DNA of 64,000 nt, taken from the NCBI GenBank assembly GCA_037349105.1, contig JAYJMM010000117.1, forward strand, positions 3,162,001 through 3,226,000, given 5' to 3'. Below the pieces are notes generated by a model. The model was not told where the DNA came from. It ran no database searches and saw only the letters and a list, made by a program, of their open reading frames with translations. Shown in pieces: positions 12,301 through 24,300 of the stretch; positions within the stretch are counted from its first letter, which is position 1; every line of letters starts with the position of its first letter. A program made the position numbers and the translations under genes. Source of the DNA: Limnomonas spitsbergensis. Its lineage: Eukaryota; Chlorophyta; Chlorophyceae; Chlamydomonadales.

Positions 12301-15300
12301 TCGTTAAGAAAGTCACCAAATCATGTAGAGGACACTGAATCGTCTTCTCACTCTTGTCCCACCAGCATGGCCTGCGCATTATTGGCATTGGTTTTTCGAA
12401 TGCCAATGCTGGCTCATCAGGTGCAATGACCGCGGCGTCTGTCTGGAGCCAGGGACGTGTGCGTGCGGCAAGGGGTACTCCGATGCAAGCTGCGGGGCGG
12501 GCTCCGACATCTGCCTGAACAAGTGAGTAAATTAATCAAATATGTGAATAATCAGCATAGCTTGAACAGTTACAGGTAGAAAGAAAGACGACCCTGAAGA
12601 TGACCCTGAAAACGACCCTGAAGACGACCCTGAAAATGACCCTGAAAACGACCCTGAAGACAACCCTGAAGACGACTGTGCCACGTAGGTTTGTGCGGGT
12701 TAAGGAGACAGCGGGACATAGGCTGTGGCAGTGGGTATTAGTTGCTGTTCAACAGATGCTGCAGATGCAAGCACTTGAGCAGAATATGGGAGGGGCTGAA
12801 TTATGCTGCAGCAATAGCAACAAGGAGGGGCTGAATTATGCTGCAGCAATAGCAACAAGGAGGGGCTGAATTATGCTGCAGCAATAGCAACAAGGAGGGG
12901 CTGAATTGTGCTGCAGCAATAGCAACAAGGAGGGGCTGAATTATGCTGCAGCAATAGCAACAAGGAGGGGCTGAATTGTGCTGCAGCAATAGCAACAAGG
13001 AGGGGCTGAATTATGCTGCAGCAATAGCAACAAGGAGGGGCTGAATTATGCTGCAGCAATAGCAACAAGGAGGGGCTGAATTGTGCTGCAGCAATAGCAA
13101 CAAGGAGGGGCTGAATTGTGCTGCAGCAATAGCAACAAGGAGGGGCTGAATTATGCTGCAGCAATAGCAACAAGGAGGGGCTGAATTATGCTGCAGCAAT
13201 AGCAACAAGGAGGGGCTGAATTGTGCTGCAGCAATAGCAACAAGGAGGGGCTGAATTGTGCTGCAGCAATAGCAACAAGGAGGGGCTGAATTGTGCTGCA
13301 GCAATAGCAACAAGGAGGGGCTGAATTATGCTGCAGCAATAGCAACAAGGAGGGGCTGAATTGTGCTGCAGCAATAGCAACAAGGAGGGGCTGAATTATG
13401 CTGCAGCAATAGCAACAAGGAGGGGCTGAATTATGCTGCAGCAATAGCAACAAGGAGGGGCTGAATTATGCTGCAGCAATAGCAACAAGGAGGGGCTGAA
13501 TTATGCTCGGCCAGGGCATGTATGTGGGTTAAGGGTTCTGTTCTCATAACCCTACCCCCCCAACTCTGTATTCAGTACCAGCTGTGCCTAGCTGCAATAA
13601 AAAAGAAAGAAAGCTACGCCCCGTGGGAGGCGTGAGAGTTAAGGAAACAACGCAGCCTGGGCCAAAGCCACGTCCGCGCCGTTACCGTTAGCTGCAATAG
13701 TTGATGTAGACATTTCAGGTCCACATCTGCTGCATTTCTGATGGCTGTTTTTACCTATCTGTGCCTCTCAGCTGCAGCGGAGTAGGTCGAGGGACTCAGA
13801 CTTAATCTGTTGTGTCTGATAGCTGTGTCATTGTTTGTGCCTCTCAGCTGCAGCGGAGTGGGTGAGTGCCTGGCCGGATTCTGCAAGTGCCCCCGGGGCA
13901 GGTGGGGCATGGACTGCTCCAGAACCAAGGCCTACGCACCGGATCCACAGGACGCCAGGGAGGTCAACGACACCATGTACAGCAGGCAAGTGCGGTACAT
14001 GGCTGTAGTGATGTACAGCAGCCAAGTGCGGTACAGGGCTGTAATGATGTACAACAGACAAGTGCGGTACAGGGCTGTAGTGATGTACATCAGACAAGTG
14101 CGGTACAGGGCTGTAGTGATGTACAGCAGACAAGTGCGGCACAGGGCTGTTGTGATACATCTAGGGGGTGGCAATCTAATTACTTGTCCTCGCATACAAA
14201 TGACATAATCCTTGCATAAACATTACATTACCGTACTTTAATTTTAGGAAAAGTTGCCTGAATGTCACGAGTTTGGGGTTGTGGGTCCGTCTTGATGAGA
14301 ACATTCAGAACATGCAGCTAACATGCCCCATTTAAAAGAGCTAGATCCTAAAGCCAACAAGAACACGATTTAATTCATGCAGTGCGCGGATTTGCGGACC
14401 TGAACTTTAAGAAGTTAACCAGTTCAGTCGAACCAAGTCTACCGTGACTACCAGTGAGGCTACTGGTATAAGGTATAAGGTAGCATCCGGGGAAGTCGGG
14501 CTTGCAGGAGCTTTTGAGACTTTCTGGGGCTTTTGCGGGTCACCTGCTGCGCTGCACAATTGCCTAAATGCACCTTGAAAGAAGCAGCTGGGTTGCACGG
14601 CGTCAACTTCTGCCCGCAGCTTTTGCACTGAAGGTAAAAGCACGGTGCGCCTGGCTAGAGACTCCTTGCCCATCACGCAATTTGTTGCTTAGGAGGAACT
14701 CCAGACTGTTTACTGTACAGCGTTGGATGCAATCGCAAGCGCATCTCTTAGAAATAGCTGACAGTAGCTAAAAAACCGTATTTATGCGATTTCACGTCGA
14801 TTTTCGGAATTTTTTCGAATTTATGCAATTGATATAAATGAGCAGGTCTCGTTCAAAAGTTATAATATAATTCATATAATGTTCAGTTTATATAAATTTA
14901 CATTAAATGTGCCAACCCCTAGATATACCGCAGACAAGTGCGGTACATGTTATTAGTGATGTACAGCAGACATGTGCGGTACAGGGCTGTAATGATGTAG
15001 CTTAAACCTGCCCTGGACGCTGAAGCCTGTTTGTGCTCACTCTTAGCCCTCAACCCTGCCCTGAATGCTAAAACCTTGTTTGTACACCAGCACGGGTCTG
15101 GGTATCCTCGGCTGCCACCCCCTCCTATTGCTTCCCTTCATACAACTGAAACAATCCTAATAACATGTGAAGGACGTCCTATCTTACCGGTACCTATATT
15201 ACCGGTACCTATATTACTGGTACCTATATTACTGGTACCTATATTACTGGTACCTATATTACTGGTACCTATATTACTGGTACCTATATTACTGGTACCT

Positions 15301-18300
15301 ATATTACTGGTACCTATATTACCGGTACCTATATTACTGGTACCTATATACCCGGTACCTATATTACCGGTACCTATATTACCGGTACCTATATTACCGG
15401 TACCTATATTACTGGTACCTATATTACCGGTACCTATATTACTGGTACCTATATTACTGGTACCTATATTACTGGTACCTATATTACTGGTACCTATATT
15501 ACTGGTACCTATATTACTGGTACCTATATTACCGGTACCTATATTACTGGTACCTATATTACTGGTACCTATATTACTGGTACCTATATTACTGGTACCT
15601 ATATTACTGGTACCTATATTACTGGTACTTATATTACTGGTACTTATATTACCGGTACCTATATTACTGGTACCTATATTACTGGTACCTATATTACCGG
15701 TACCTATATTACTGGTACCTATATTACCGGTACCTATATTACTGGTACCTATATTACTGGTACCTATATTACCGGTACCTATATTACTGGTACCTATATT
15801 ACTGGTACCTATATTACTGGTACCTATATTACTGGTACCTATATTACTGGTACCTATATTACTGGTACCTATATTACTGGTACCTATATTACCGGTACCT
15901 ATATTACTGGTACCTATATTACCGGTACCTATATTACTGGTACCTATATTACCGGTACCTATATTACTGGTACCTATATTACTGGTACCTATATTACCGG
16001 TACCTATATTACTGGTACCTATATTACTGGTACCTATATTACTGGTACCTATATTACTGGTACCTATATTACTGGTACCTATATTACTGGTACCTATATT
16101 ACCGGTACCTATATTACTGGTACCTATATTACTGGTACCTATATTACTGGTACCTATATTACTGGTACCTATATTACTTGTACCTATATTACTGGTACCT
16201 ATATTACTGGTACCTATATTACTGGTACCTATATTACTGGTACCTATATTACCGGTACCTATATTACTGGTACCTATATACCCGGTACCTATATTACCGG
16301 TACCTATATTACCGGTACCTATATTACCGGTACCTATATTACTGGTACCTATATTACCGGTACCTATATTACTGGTACCTATATTACTGGTACCTATATT
16401 ACTGGTACCTATATTACTGGTACCTATATTACTGGTACCTATATTACTGGTACCTATATTACCGGTACCTATATTACTGGTACCTATATTACTGGTACCT
16501 ATATTACTGGTACCTATATTACTGGTACCTATATTACTGGTACCTATATTACTGGTACTTATATTACTGGTACTTATATTACCGGTACCTATATTACTGG
16601 TACCTATATTACTGGTACCTATATTACCGGTACCTATATTACTGGTACCTATATTACCGGTACCTATATTACTGGTACCTATATTACTGGTACCTATATT
16701 ACCGGTACCTATATTACTGGTACCTATATTACTGGTACCTATATTACTGGTACCTATATTACTGGTACCTATATTACTGGTACCTATATTACTGGTACCT
16801 ATATTACTGGTACCTATATTACCGGTACCTATATTACTGGTACCTATATTACCGGTACCTATATTACTGGTACCTATATTACCGGTACCTATATTACTGG
16901 TACCTATATTACTGGTACCTATATTACCGGTACCTATATTACTGGTACCTATATTACTGGTACCTATATTACTGGTACCTATATTACTGGTACCTATATT
17001 ACTGGTACCTATATTACTGGTACCTATATTACCGGTACCTATATTACTGGTACCTATATTACTGGTACCTATATTACTGGTACCTATATTACTGGTACCT
17101 ATATTACTTGTACCTATATTACTGGTACCTATATTACTGGTACCTATATTACTGGTACCTATGTTACTGGTACCTATATTACCGGTACCTATATTACTGG
17201 TACCTATATTACTGGTACCTATATTACTGGTACCTATATTACTGGTACCTATATTACTGGTACCTATATTACTGGTACCTATATTACTGGTACCTATATT
17301 ACCGGTACCTATATTACTGGTACCTATATTACCGGTACCTATATTACTGGTACCTATATTACCGGTACCTATATTACTGGTACCTATATTACTGGTACCT
17401 ATATTACCGGTACCTATATTACTGGTACCTATATTACTGGTACCTATATTACTGGTACCTATATTACTGGTACCTATATTACTTGTACCTATATTACTGG
17501 TACCTATATTACCGGTACCTATATTACTGGTACCTATATTACTGGTACCTATATTACCGGTACCTATATTACTGGTACCTATATTACTGGTACCTATATT
17601 ACTGGTACCTATATTACTGGTACCTATATTACTGGTACCTATATTACTGGTACCTATATTACTGGTACCTATATTACCGGTACCTATATTACTGGTACCT
17701 ATATTACCGGTACCTATATTACTGGTACCTATATTACCGGTACCTATATTACTGGTACCTATATTACTGGTACCTATATTACCGGTACCTATATTACTGG
17801 TACCTATATTACTGGTACCTATATTACTGGTACCTATATTACTGGTACCTATATTACTGGTACCTATATTACTGGTACCTATATTACCGGTACCTATATT
17901 ACTGGTACCTATATTACTGGTACCTATATTACTGGTACCTATATTACTGGTACCTATATTACTTGTACCTATATTACTGGTACCTATATTACTGGTACCT
18001 ATATTACTGGTACCTATATTACTGGTACCTATATTACCGGTACCTATATTACTGGTACCTATATTACTGGTACCTATATTACCGGTACCTATATTACTGG
18101 TACCTATATTACCGGTACCTATATTACCGGTACCTATATTACTGGTACCTATATTACTGGTACCTATATTACTGGTACCTATATTACCGGTACCTATATT
18201 ACTGGTACCTATATTACTGGTACCTATATTACTGGTACCTATATTACTGGTACCTATATTACTGGTACCTATATTACTGGTACCTATATTACTGGTACCT

Positions 18301-21300
18301 ATATTACTGGTACCTATATTACTGGTACCTATATTACTGGTACCTATATTACTGGTACCTATATTACTGGTACCTATATTACTGGTACCTATATTACTGG
18401 TACCTATATTACTGGTACCTATATTACTGGTACCTATATTACTGGTACCTATATTACTGGTACCTATATTATTCCTATCATTCTACATTACCTAGATCCG
18501 AACATCCTGATGGATGTGCTTTATCCTGTATAGATCCTTTGGTCCATCCCCCTGGTCTAACTGATCAGAACGCTTTCCTCCCCCTGTCCGTGCTTTAGGA
18601 CTGCCCTGCGTGTCTACCGTTATGACCTGCCCTGGCACCTGGTCTTCCATGTCGATTGGGACGACTGCAATTCTCATTATGATGCCTTGTACGGCGCGTT
18701 CGAGGAGTTCTTCAACAGGCTGGCTCATGACCGGTTGGCGAGTGATGAGGAGGGGGAAGGGGGGGGAGGGAAGGGGATGAGGGGGGAAGGGGAAGATGGG
18801 GGAAGGGAGGAGGGGGAAGGGGGAAGGGAGGAGGGGAAGGGGAAAGGAGGAGGGGGGAAGGGGTTGGGGAGGAGGGAGGGGGAAGGGAGGAGGGAAAGGG
18901 GGGGAGACTGGCTCAAGACCGGTTGGTGCGTGATGAGGAGGGGGGGAAGAGGGGAAAGGGAGGAGGGGGAAGGAGGGAGGGGGGGGATGACTGGCTCAGG
19001 ACCAGTTAGGGAGTGATGAGGAAGGGGGAGGGAGGGAGACTGGCTCAGAAGTGAACTGTGAGTGATGGTAAGAGAAGCTGGGGGACAGATGCGGCTAATT
19101 CAGGACTGGAAGGCGAGGGGGGCACCTCTTGTGATCTTGCCGTTAATCAGGACCCAGACCCTGGCCTTGGGCCTGACCCCCCCTCCGATCCTCCCACTAC
19201 CTCCCTGTCAACCTGCCGCTCCCTCCTGTCAACCTCCTTTCTACTCCCCAGTGGCCCAGTCCCCACTGCCAACCTCCCACGCCCACGCCCCTTGGCGCAG
19301 GTCTATACAGAGAACCCATTTGAGGCCAATTTGTTCTACGTTCCTTTATTGTCCCGCATGTACCACAGCGCCGATCTAGTCCGCGAGCACCTGCGACGCG
19401 TGCTCACTTTTATCAAGCAATCGCAGCCGCAGCTCTGGGAACGCAACCAAGGCAAGTGCTGTTCCTGAAGTGGACAAGAGGTTCTGTAGATGATAATGGG
19501 GCGTCGTGCGACACTTCAGTCCTCGTCCCATACCAGGCACTCGACCATTACAGTTCCCCAGTTCGTTTGCAAGTCCACCCGGCAGCTCTTTTCGAAAGGA
19601 AACGTGCGTGGTGAAGTGCAAGGGTCTTGCTCTCGTTAGTGTAGGAGGTCATCTTCGGGGATAGCAGGGCATGGCTGTTTTTTCAATTCTACTTGTTTTG
19701 CCCTTCAAGTGCTTTGCGTGGACAGAACCCATCCTTGCGACCATCAGGCTGTTTTAATCTGGAATTGAAATCATGGGGTGGGCAGTATGGGGCAGGTAGC
19801 TTATGTCTATGTCTTTGAGAGACGAGAATTCTTATCATTAGAGATCAAGGAGAACAAGAGAACAGGAGATATGGGTTATGTAGGAAACTACATGTAGGAG
19901 ATGAAGGAGAATAGGAGATGAAGGAGAATAGGAGATGAAGGTGATGTAGGAGATGAAGGAGAATAGGAGATGAAGGAGAATAGGAGATGAAGGTGATGTA
20001 GGAGATGAAGGAGAATAGGAGATGAAGGAGAATAGGAGATGAAGGTGATGTAGGAGATGAAGGAGAATAGGAGATGAAGGTGATGTAGGAGATGAAGGAG
20101 AATAGGAGATGAAGGAGAATAGGAGATGAAGGTGATGTAGGAGATGAAGGAGAATAGGAGATGAAGGTGATGTAGGAGATGAAGGAGAATAGGAGATGCA
20201 GGTGATGTAGGAGATGAAGGAGAATAGGAGATGAAGGAGAATAGGAGATGTAGGAGATGAAGGAGAATAGGAGATGAAGGTGATGTAGGAGATGAAGGAG
20301 AATAGGAGATGAAGGAGAATAGGAGATGAAGGTGATGTAGGAGATGAAGGAGAATAGGAGATGAAGGTGATGTAGGAGATGAAGGAGAATAGGAGATGAA
20401 GGTGATGTAGGAGATGAAGGAGAATAGGAGATGAAGGTGATGTAGGAGATGAAGGAGAATAGGAGATGAAGGTGATGTAGGAGATGAAGGAGAATAGGAG
20501 ATGAAGGAGAATAGGAGATGAAGGTGATGTAGGAGATGAAGGAGAATAGGAGATGAAGGTGATGTAGGAGATGAAGGAGAATAGGAGATGAAGGAGAATA
20601 GGAGATGAAGGTGATGTAGGAGATGAAGGAGAATAGGAGATGAAGGTGATGTAGGAGATGAAGGAGAATAGGAGATGAAGGTGATGTAGGAGATGAAGGA
20701 GAATAGGAGATGAAGGTGATGTAGGAGATGAAGGAGAATAGGAGATGAAGGTGATGTAGGAGATGAAGGAGAATAGGAGATGAAGGAGAATAGGAGATGA
20801 AGGTGATGTAGGAGATGAAGGAGAATAGGAGATGAAGGTGATGTAGGAGATGAAGGAGAATAGGAGATGAAGGTGATGTAGGAGATGAAGGAGAATAGGA
20901 GATGAAGGTGATGTAGGAGATGAAGGAGAATAGGAGATGAAGGTGATGTAGGAGATGAAGGAGAATAGGAGATGAAGGAGAATAGGAGATGAAGGTAGTG
21001 TAGGAGATGAAGGAGATGAAGGTGATGTAGGAGATGAAGGAGAATAGGAGATGAAGGAGAATAGGAGATGAAGGTGATGTAGGAGATGAAGGAGAATAGG
21101 AGATGAAGGTGATGTAGGAGATGAAGGAGAATAGGAGATGAAGGTGATGTAGGAGATGAAGGAGAATAGGAGATGAAGGTGATGTAGGAGATGAAGGAGA
21201 ATAGGAGATGAAGGTGATGTAGGAGATGAAGGAGAATAGGAGATGAAGGTGATGTAGGAGATGAAGGAGAATAGGAGATGAAGGTGATGTAGGAGATGAA

Positions 21301-24300
21301 GGTGATGTAGGAGATGAAGGAGAATAGGAGATGAAGGTGATGTAGGAGATGAAGGAGAATAGGAGATGAAGGTGATGTAGGAGATGAAGGAGAATAGGAG
21401 ATGAAGGTGATGTAGGAGATGAAGGAGAATAGGAGATGAAGGTGATGTAGGAGATGAAGGAGAATAGGAGATGAAGGTGATGTAGGAGATGAGAGAATTC
21501 TGGTCATCAAAGATCCAGTCTTTAGCAGTTGGGGGGTAAATGCAACTCTATCCCGGTCTATTTTTTGTATTGAAACGTATAATAAGTTACATACCGGTAG
21601 TTGAAGAAATAGTCAAAGGCCGTGGTAAAGCTGACCTGTCGCTGAAGCACACTGAAGTAAGCAATGTGTGGCACATGCATGTTATCGGTAACCCTGCCCC
21701 CCTGCCCCCCTGCCCCCCTGCCCCCCTGCCCCCCTGGCCCCCTGCCCCCCTAGCCCCCTGGCCCCCTGGCCCCCTGCCCCCCTGCCCCCCTGGCCCCCTG
21801 CCCCCCTGCCCCCCTGGCCCCCTGCCCCCCTGCCTCCCTGCCCCCCTGGCCCCCTGCCCCCCTGCCCCCCTGGCCCCCTGCCCCCCTGCCCCCCTGAACC
21901 CCTGAACCCCTGGCCCCCTGCCCCCCTGCCCCCCTGGCCCCCTGCCCCCCTGCCCCCCTGGCCCCCTGCCCCCCTGCCCCCCTGGCCCCCTGCCCCCCTG
22001 CCCCCCTGGCCCCCTGCCCCCCTGCCCCCCTGGCCCCCTGCCCCCCTGCCCCCCTGGCCCCCTGCCCCCCTGCCCCCCTGGCCCCCTGCCCCCCTGCCCC
22101 CCTGGCCCCCTGCCCCCCTGGCCCCCTGCCCCCCTGGCCCCCTGGCCCCCTGCCCCCCTGGCCCCCTGCCCCCCTGCCCCCCTGGCCCCCTGCCCCCCTG
22201 GCCCCCTGCCCCCCTGCCCCCCTGGCCCCCTGCCCCCCTGGCCCCCTGGCCCCCTGGCCCCCTGGCCCCCTGCCCCCCTGGCCCCCAAGCGTCCCCCTGG
22301 CCCCCAAGCGTCCCCCTGGCCCCCAAGCGTCCCCCTGGCCCCCAAGCGTCCCCCTGGCCCCCAAGCGTCCCCCTGGCCCCCAAGCGTCCCCCTGGCCCCC
22401 AAGCGTCCCCCTGGCCCCCAAGCGTCCCCCTGGCCCCCAAGCGTCCCCCTGGCCCCCAAGCGTCCCCCTGGCCCCCAAGCGTCCCCCTGGCCCCCAAGCG
22501 TCCCCCTGGCCCCCAAGCGTCCCACTGGCCCCCAAGCGTCCCACTGGCCCTCTGCCCCCCTGGCCCCCAAGCGTCCCTGGCCCCCAAGCGTCCCCCTGGC
22601 CCCCTGCCCCCCTGGCCCCCTGCCCCCCTGGCCCCCAAGCGTCCCCCTGGCCCCCTGCCCCCTTGGCCCCCTGCCCCCCTGGCCCCCAAGCGTCCCCCTG
22701 GCCCCCTGCCCCCTGGCCCCCAAGCGTCCCCCTGGCCCCCTGCCCCCCTGGCCCCCTGCCCCCCTGGCCCCCAAGCATCCCCCTGGCCCCCTGCCCCCCT
22801 GGCCCCCAAGCGTCCCCCTGGCCCCCAAGCGTCCCCCTGGCCCCCTGCCCCCCTGGCCCCCAAGCGTCCCCCTGGCCCCCAAGCGTCCCCCTGGCCCCCT
22901 GCCCCCCTGGCCCCCAAGCGTCCCCCTGGCCCCCAAGCGTCCCCCTGGCCCCCAAGCGTCCCCCTGGCCCCCAAGCGTCCCCCTGGCCCCCAAGCGTCCC
23001 CCTGGCCCCCAAGCGTCCCCCTGGCCCCCAAGCGTCCCCCTGGCCCCCAAGCGTCCCCCTGGCCCCCAAGCGTCCCCCTGGCCCCCAAGCGTCCCCCTGG
23101 CCCCCAAGCGTCCCCCTGGCCCCCAAGCGTCCCCCTGGCCCCCAAGCGTCCCCCTGGCCCCCAAGCGTCCCACTGGCCCCCTGCCCCCCTGGCCCCCTGG
23201 CCCCCAAGCGTCCCCCTGGCCCCCTGCCCCCCTGGCCCCCAAGCGTCCCCCTGGCCCCCTGCCCCCCTGGCCCCCTGCCCCCCTGGCCCCCAAGCGTCCC
23301 CCTGGCCCCCTGCCCCCCTGGCCCCCAAGCGTCCCCCTGGCCCCCAAGCGTCCCCCTGGCCCCCTGCCCCCCTGGCCCCCTGCCCCCCTGGCCCCCAAGC
23401 GTCCCCCTGGCCCCCAAGCGTCCCCCTGGCCCCCTGCCCCCCTGGCCCCCTGCCCCCCTGGCCCCCAAGCGTCCCCCTGGCCCCCAAGCGTCCCCCTGGC
23501 CCCCTGCCCCCCTGGCCCCCAAGCGTCTCCCTGGCCCCCAAGCGTCCCCCTGGCCCCCAAGCGTCCCCCTGGCCCCCAAGCGTCCCCCTGGCCCCCAAGC
23601 GTCCCCCTGGCCCCCAAGCGTCCCCCTGGCCCCCTGCCCCCCTGGCCCGGCGCCCCCCTGGCCCGGCGCCCCCCTGGCCCGGCGCCCCCCTGGCCCCCTG
23701 CCCCCCTGCCTCCCTGCCTCAACTGCCCCAGCCTGAGCGTCCCCCTGGCCCCCAAGCGTCCCCCTGGCCCCCTGCCCCCCTGGCCCGGCGCCCCCCTGGC
23801 CCCCTGCCCCCCTGCCTCCCTGCCTCAACTGCCCCAGCCCGAGCATCCCCCTGGCCCCCTGCCCCCCTGCCTCCACTGCCCCCACTGCCCCCCTGCCCCC
23901 ACTGCCCCCCTGCCCCCACTGCCCCCCTGCCCCCCTGCCCCCACTGCCCCCCTGCCCCCACTGCCCCCCTGCCCCCCTGCCCCCACTGCCCCCCTGCCCC
24001 CCTGCCCCCACTGCCCCCCTGCCCCCACTGCCCCCCTGCCCCCACTGCCCCCCTGCCCCCTGCCCCCCTGCCCCCCTGCCTCCACTTCCCCCCTGCCTCC
24101 ACTGCCCCCCTGCCCCCACTGCCCCAGGCAAGGACCACTTTGTGTGGCTGACGGGCGATATGGGTGCCTGCTGGCTTCATGATGAGCCCTTGCTCCAGAA
24201 TCCGATCAAGATTGTACATTGGGGCCTGCAGGTGATGAACAGTAATTAATATTGTGTGGCTCAGCTACAGGTCAGCTACCTCCAGAAATGCTGGTTGGGT

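Noticed and set aside
15031..18598. Open frames above 1100 codons in the 15-bp satellite
   Set aside because: Period divisible by three and no stop in the unit; flanking GT47 exons show it is intronic.
19888..21510. 540-codon Ser/Leu/His-rich minus-strand frame
   Set aside because: Complement of the polypurine minisatellite in GT47 intron 7.
21587..24131. Gly/Ala/Arg-rich minus-strand frames of 640-790 codons (collagen- or silk-like)
   Set aside because: Complement of the C-rich minisatellite; three frames are open at once, no start context or conserved ends.
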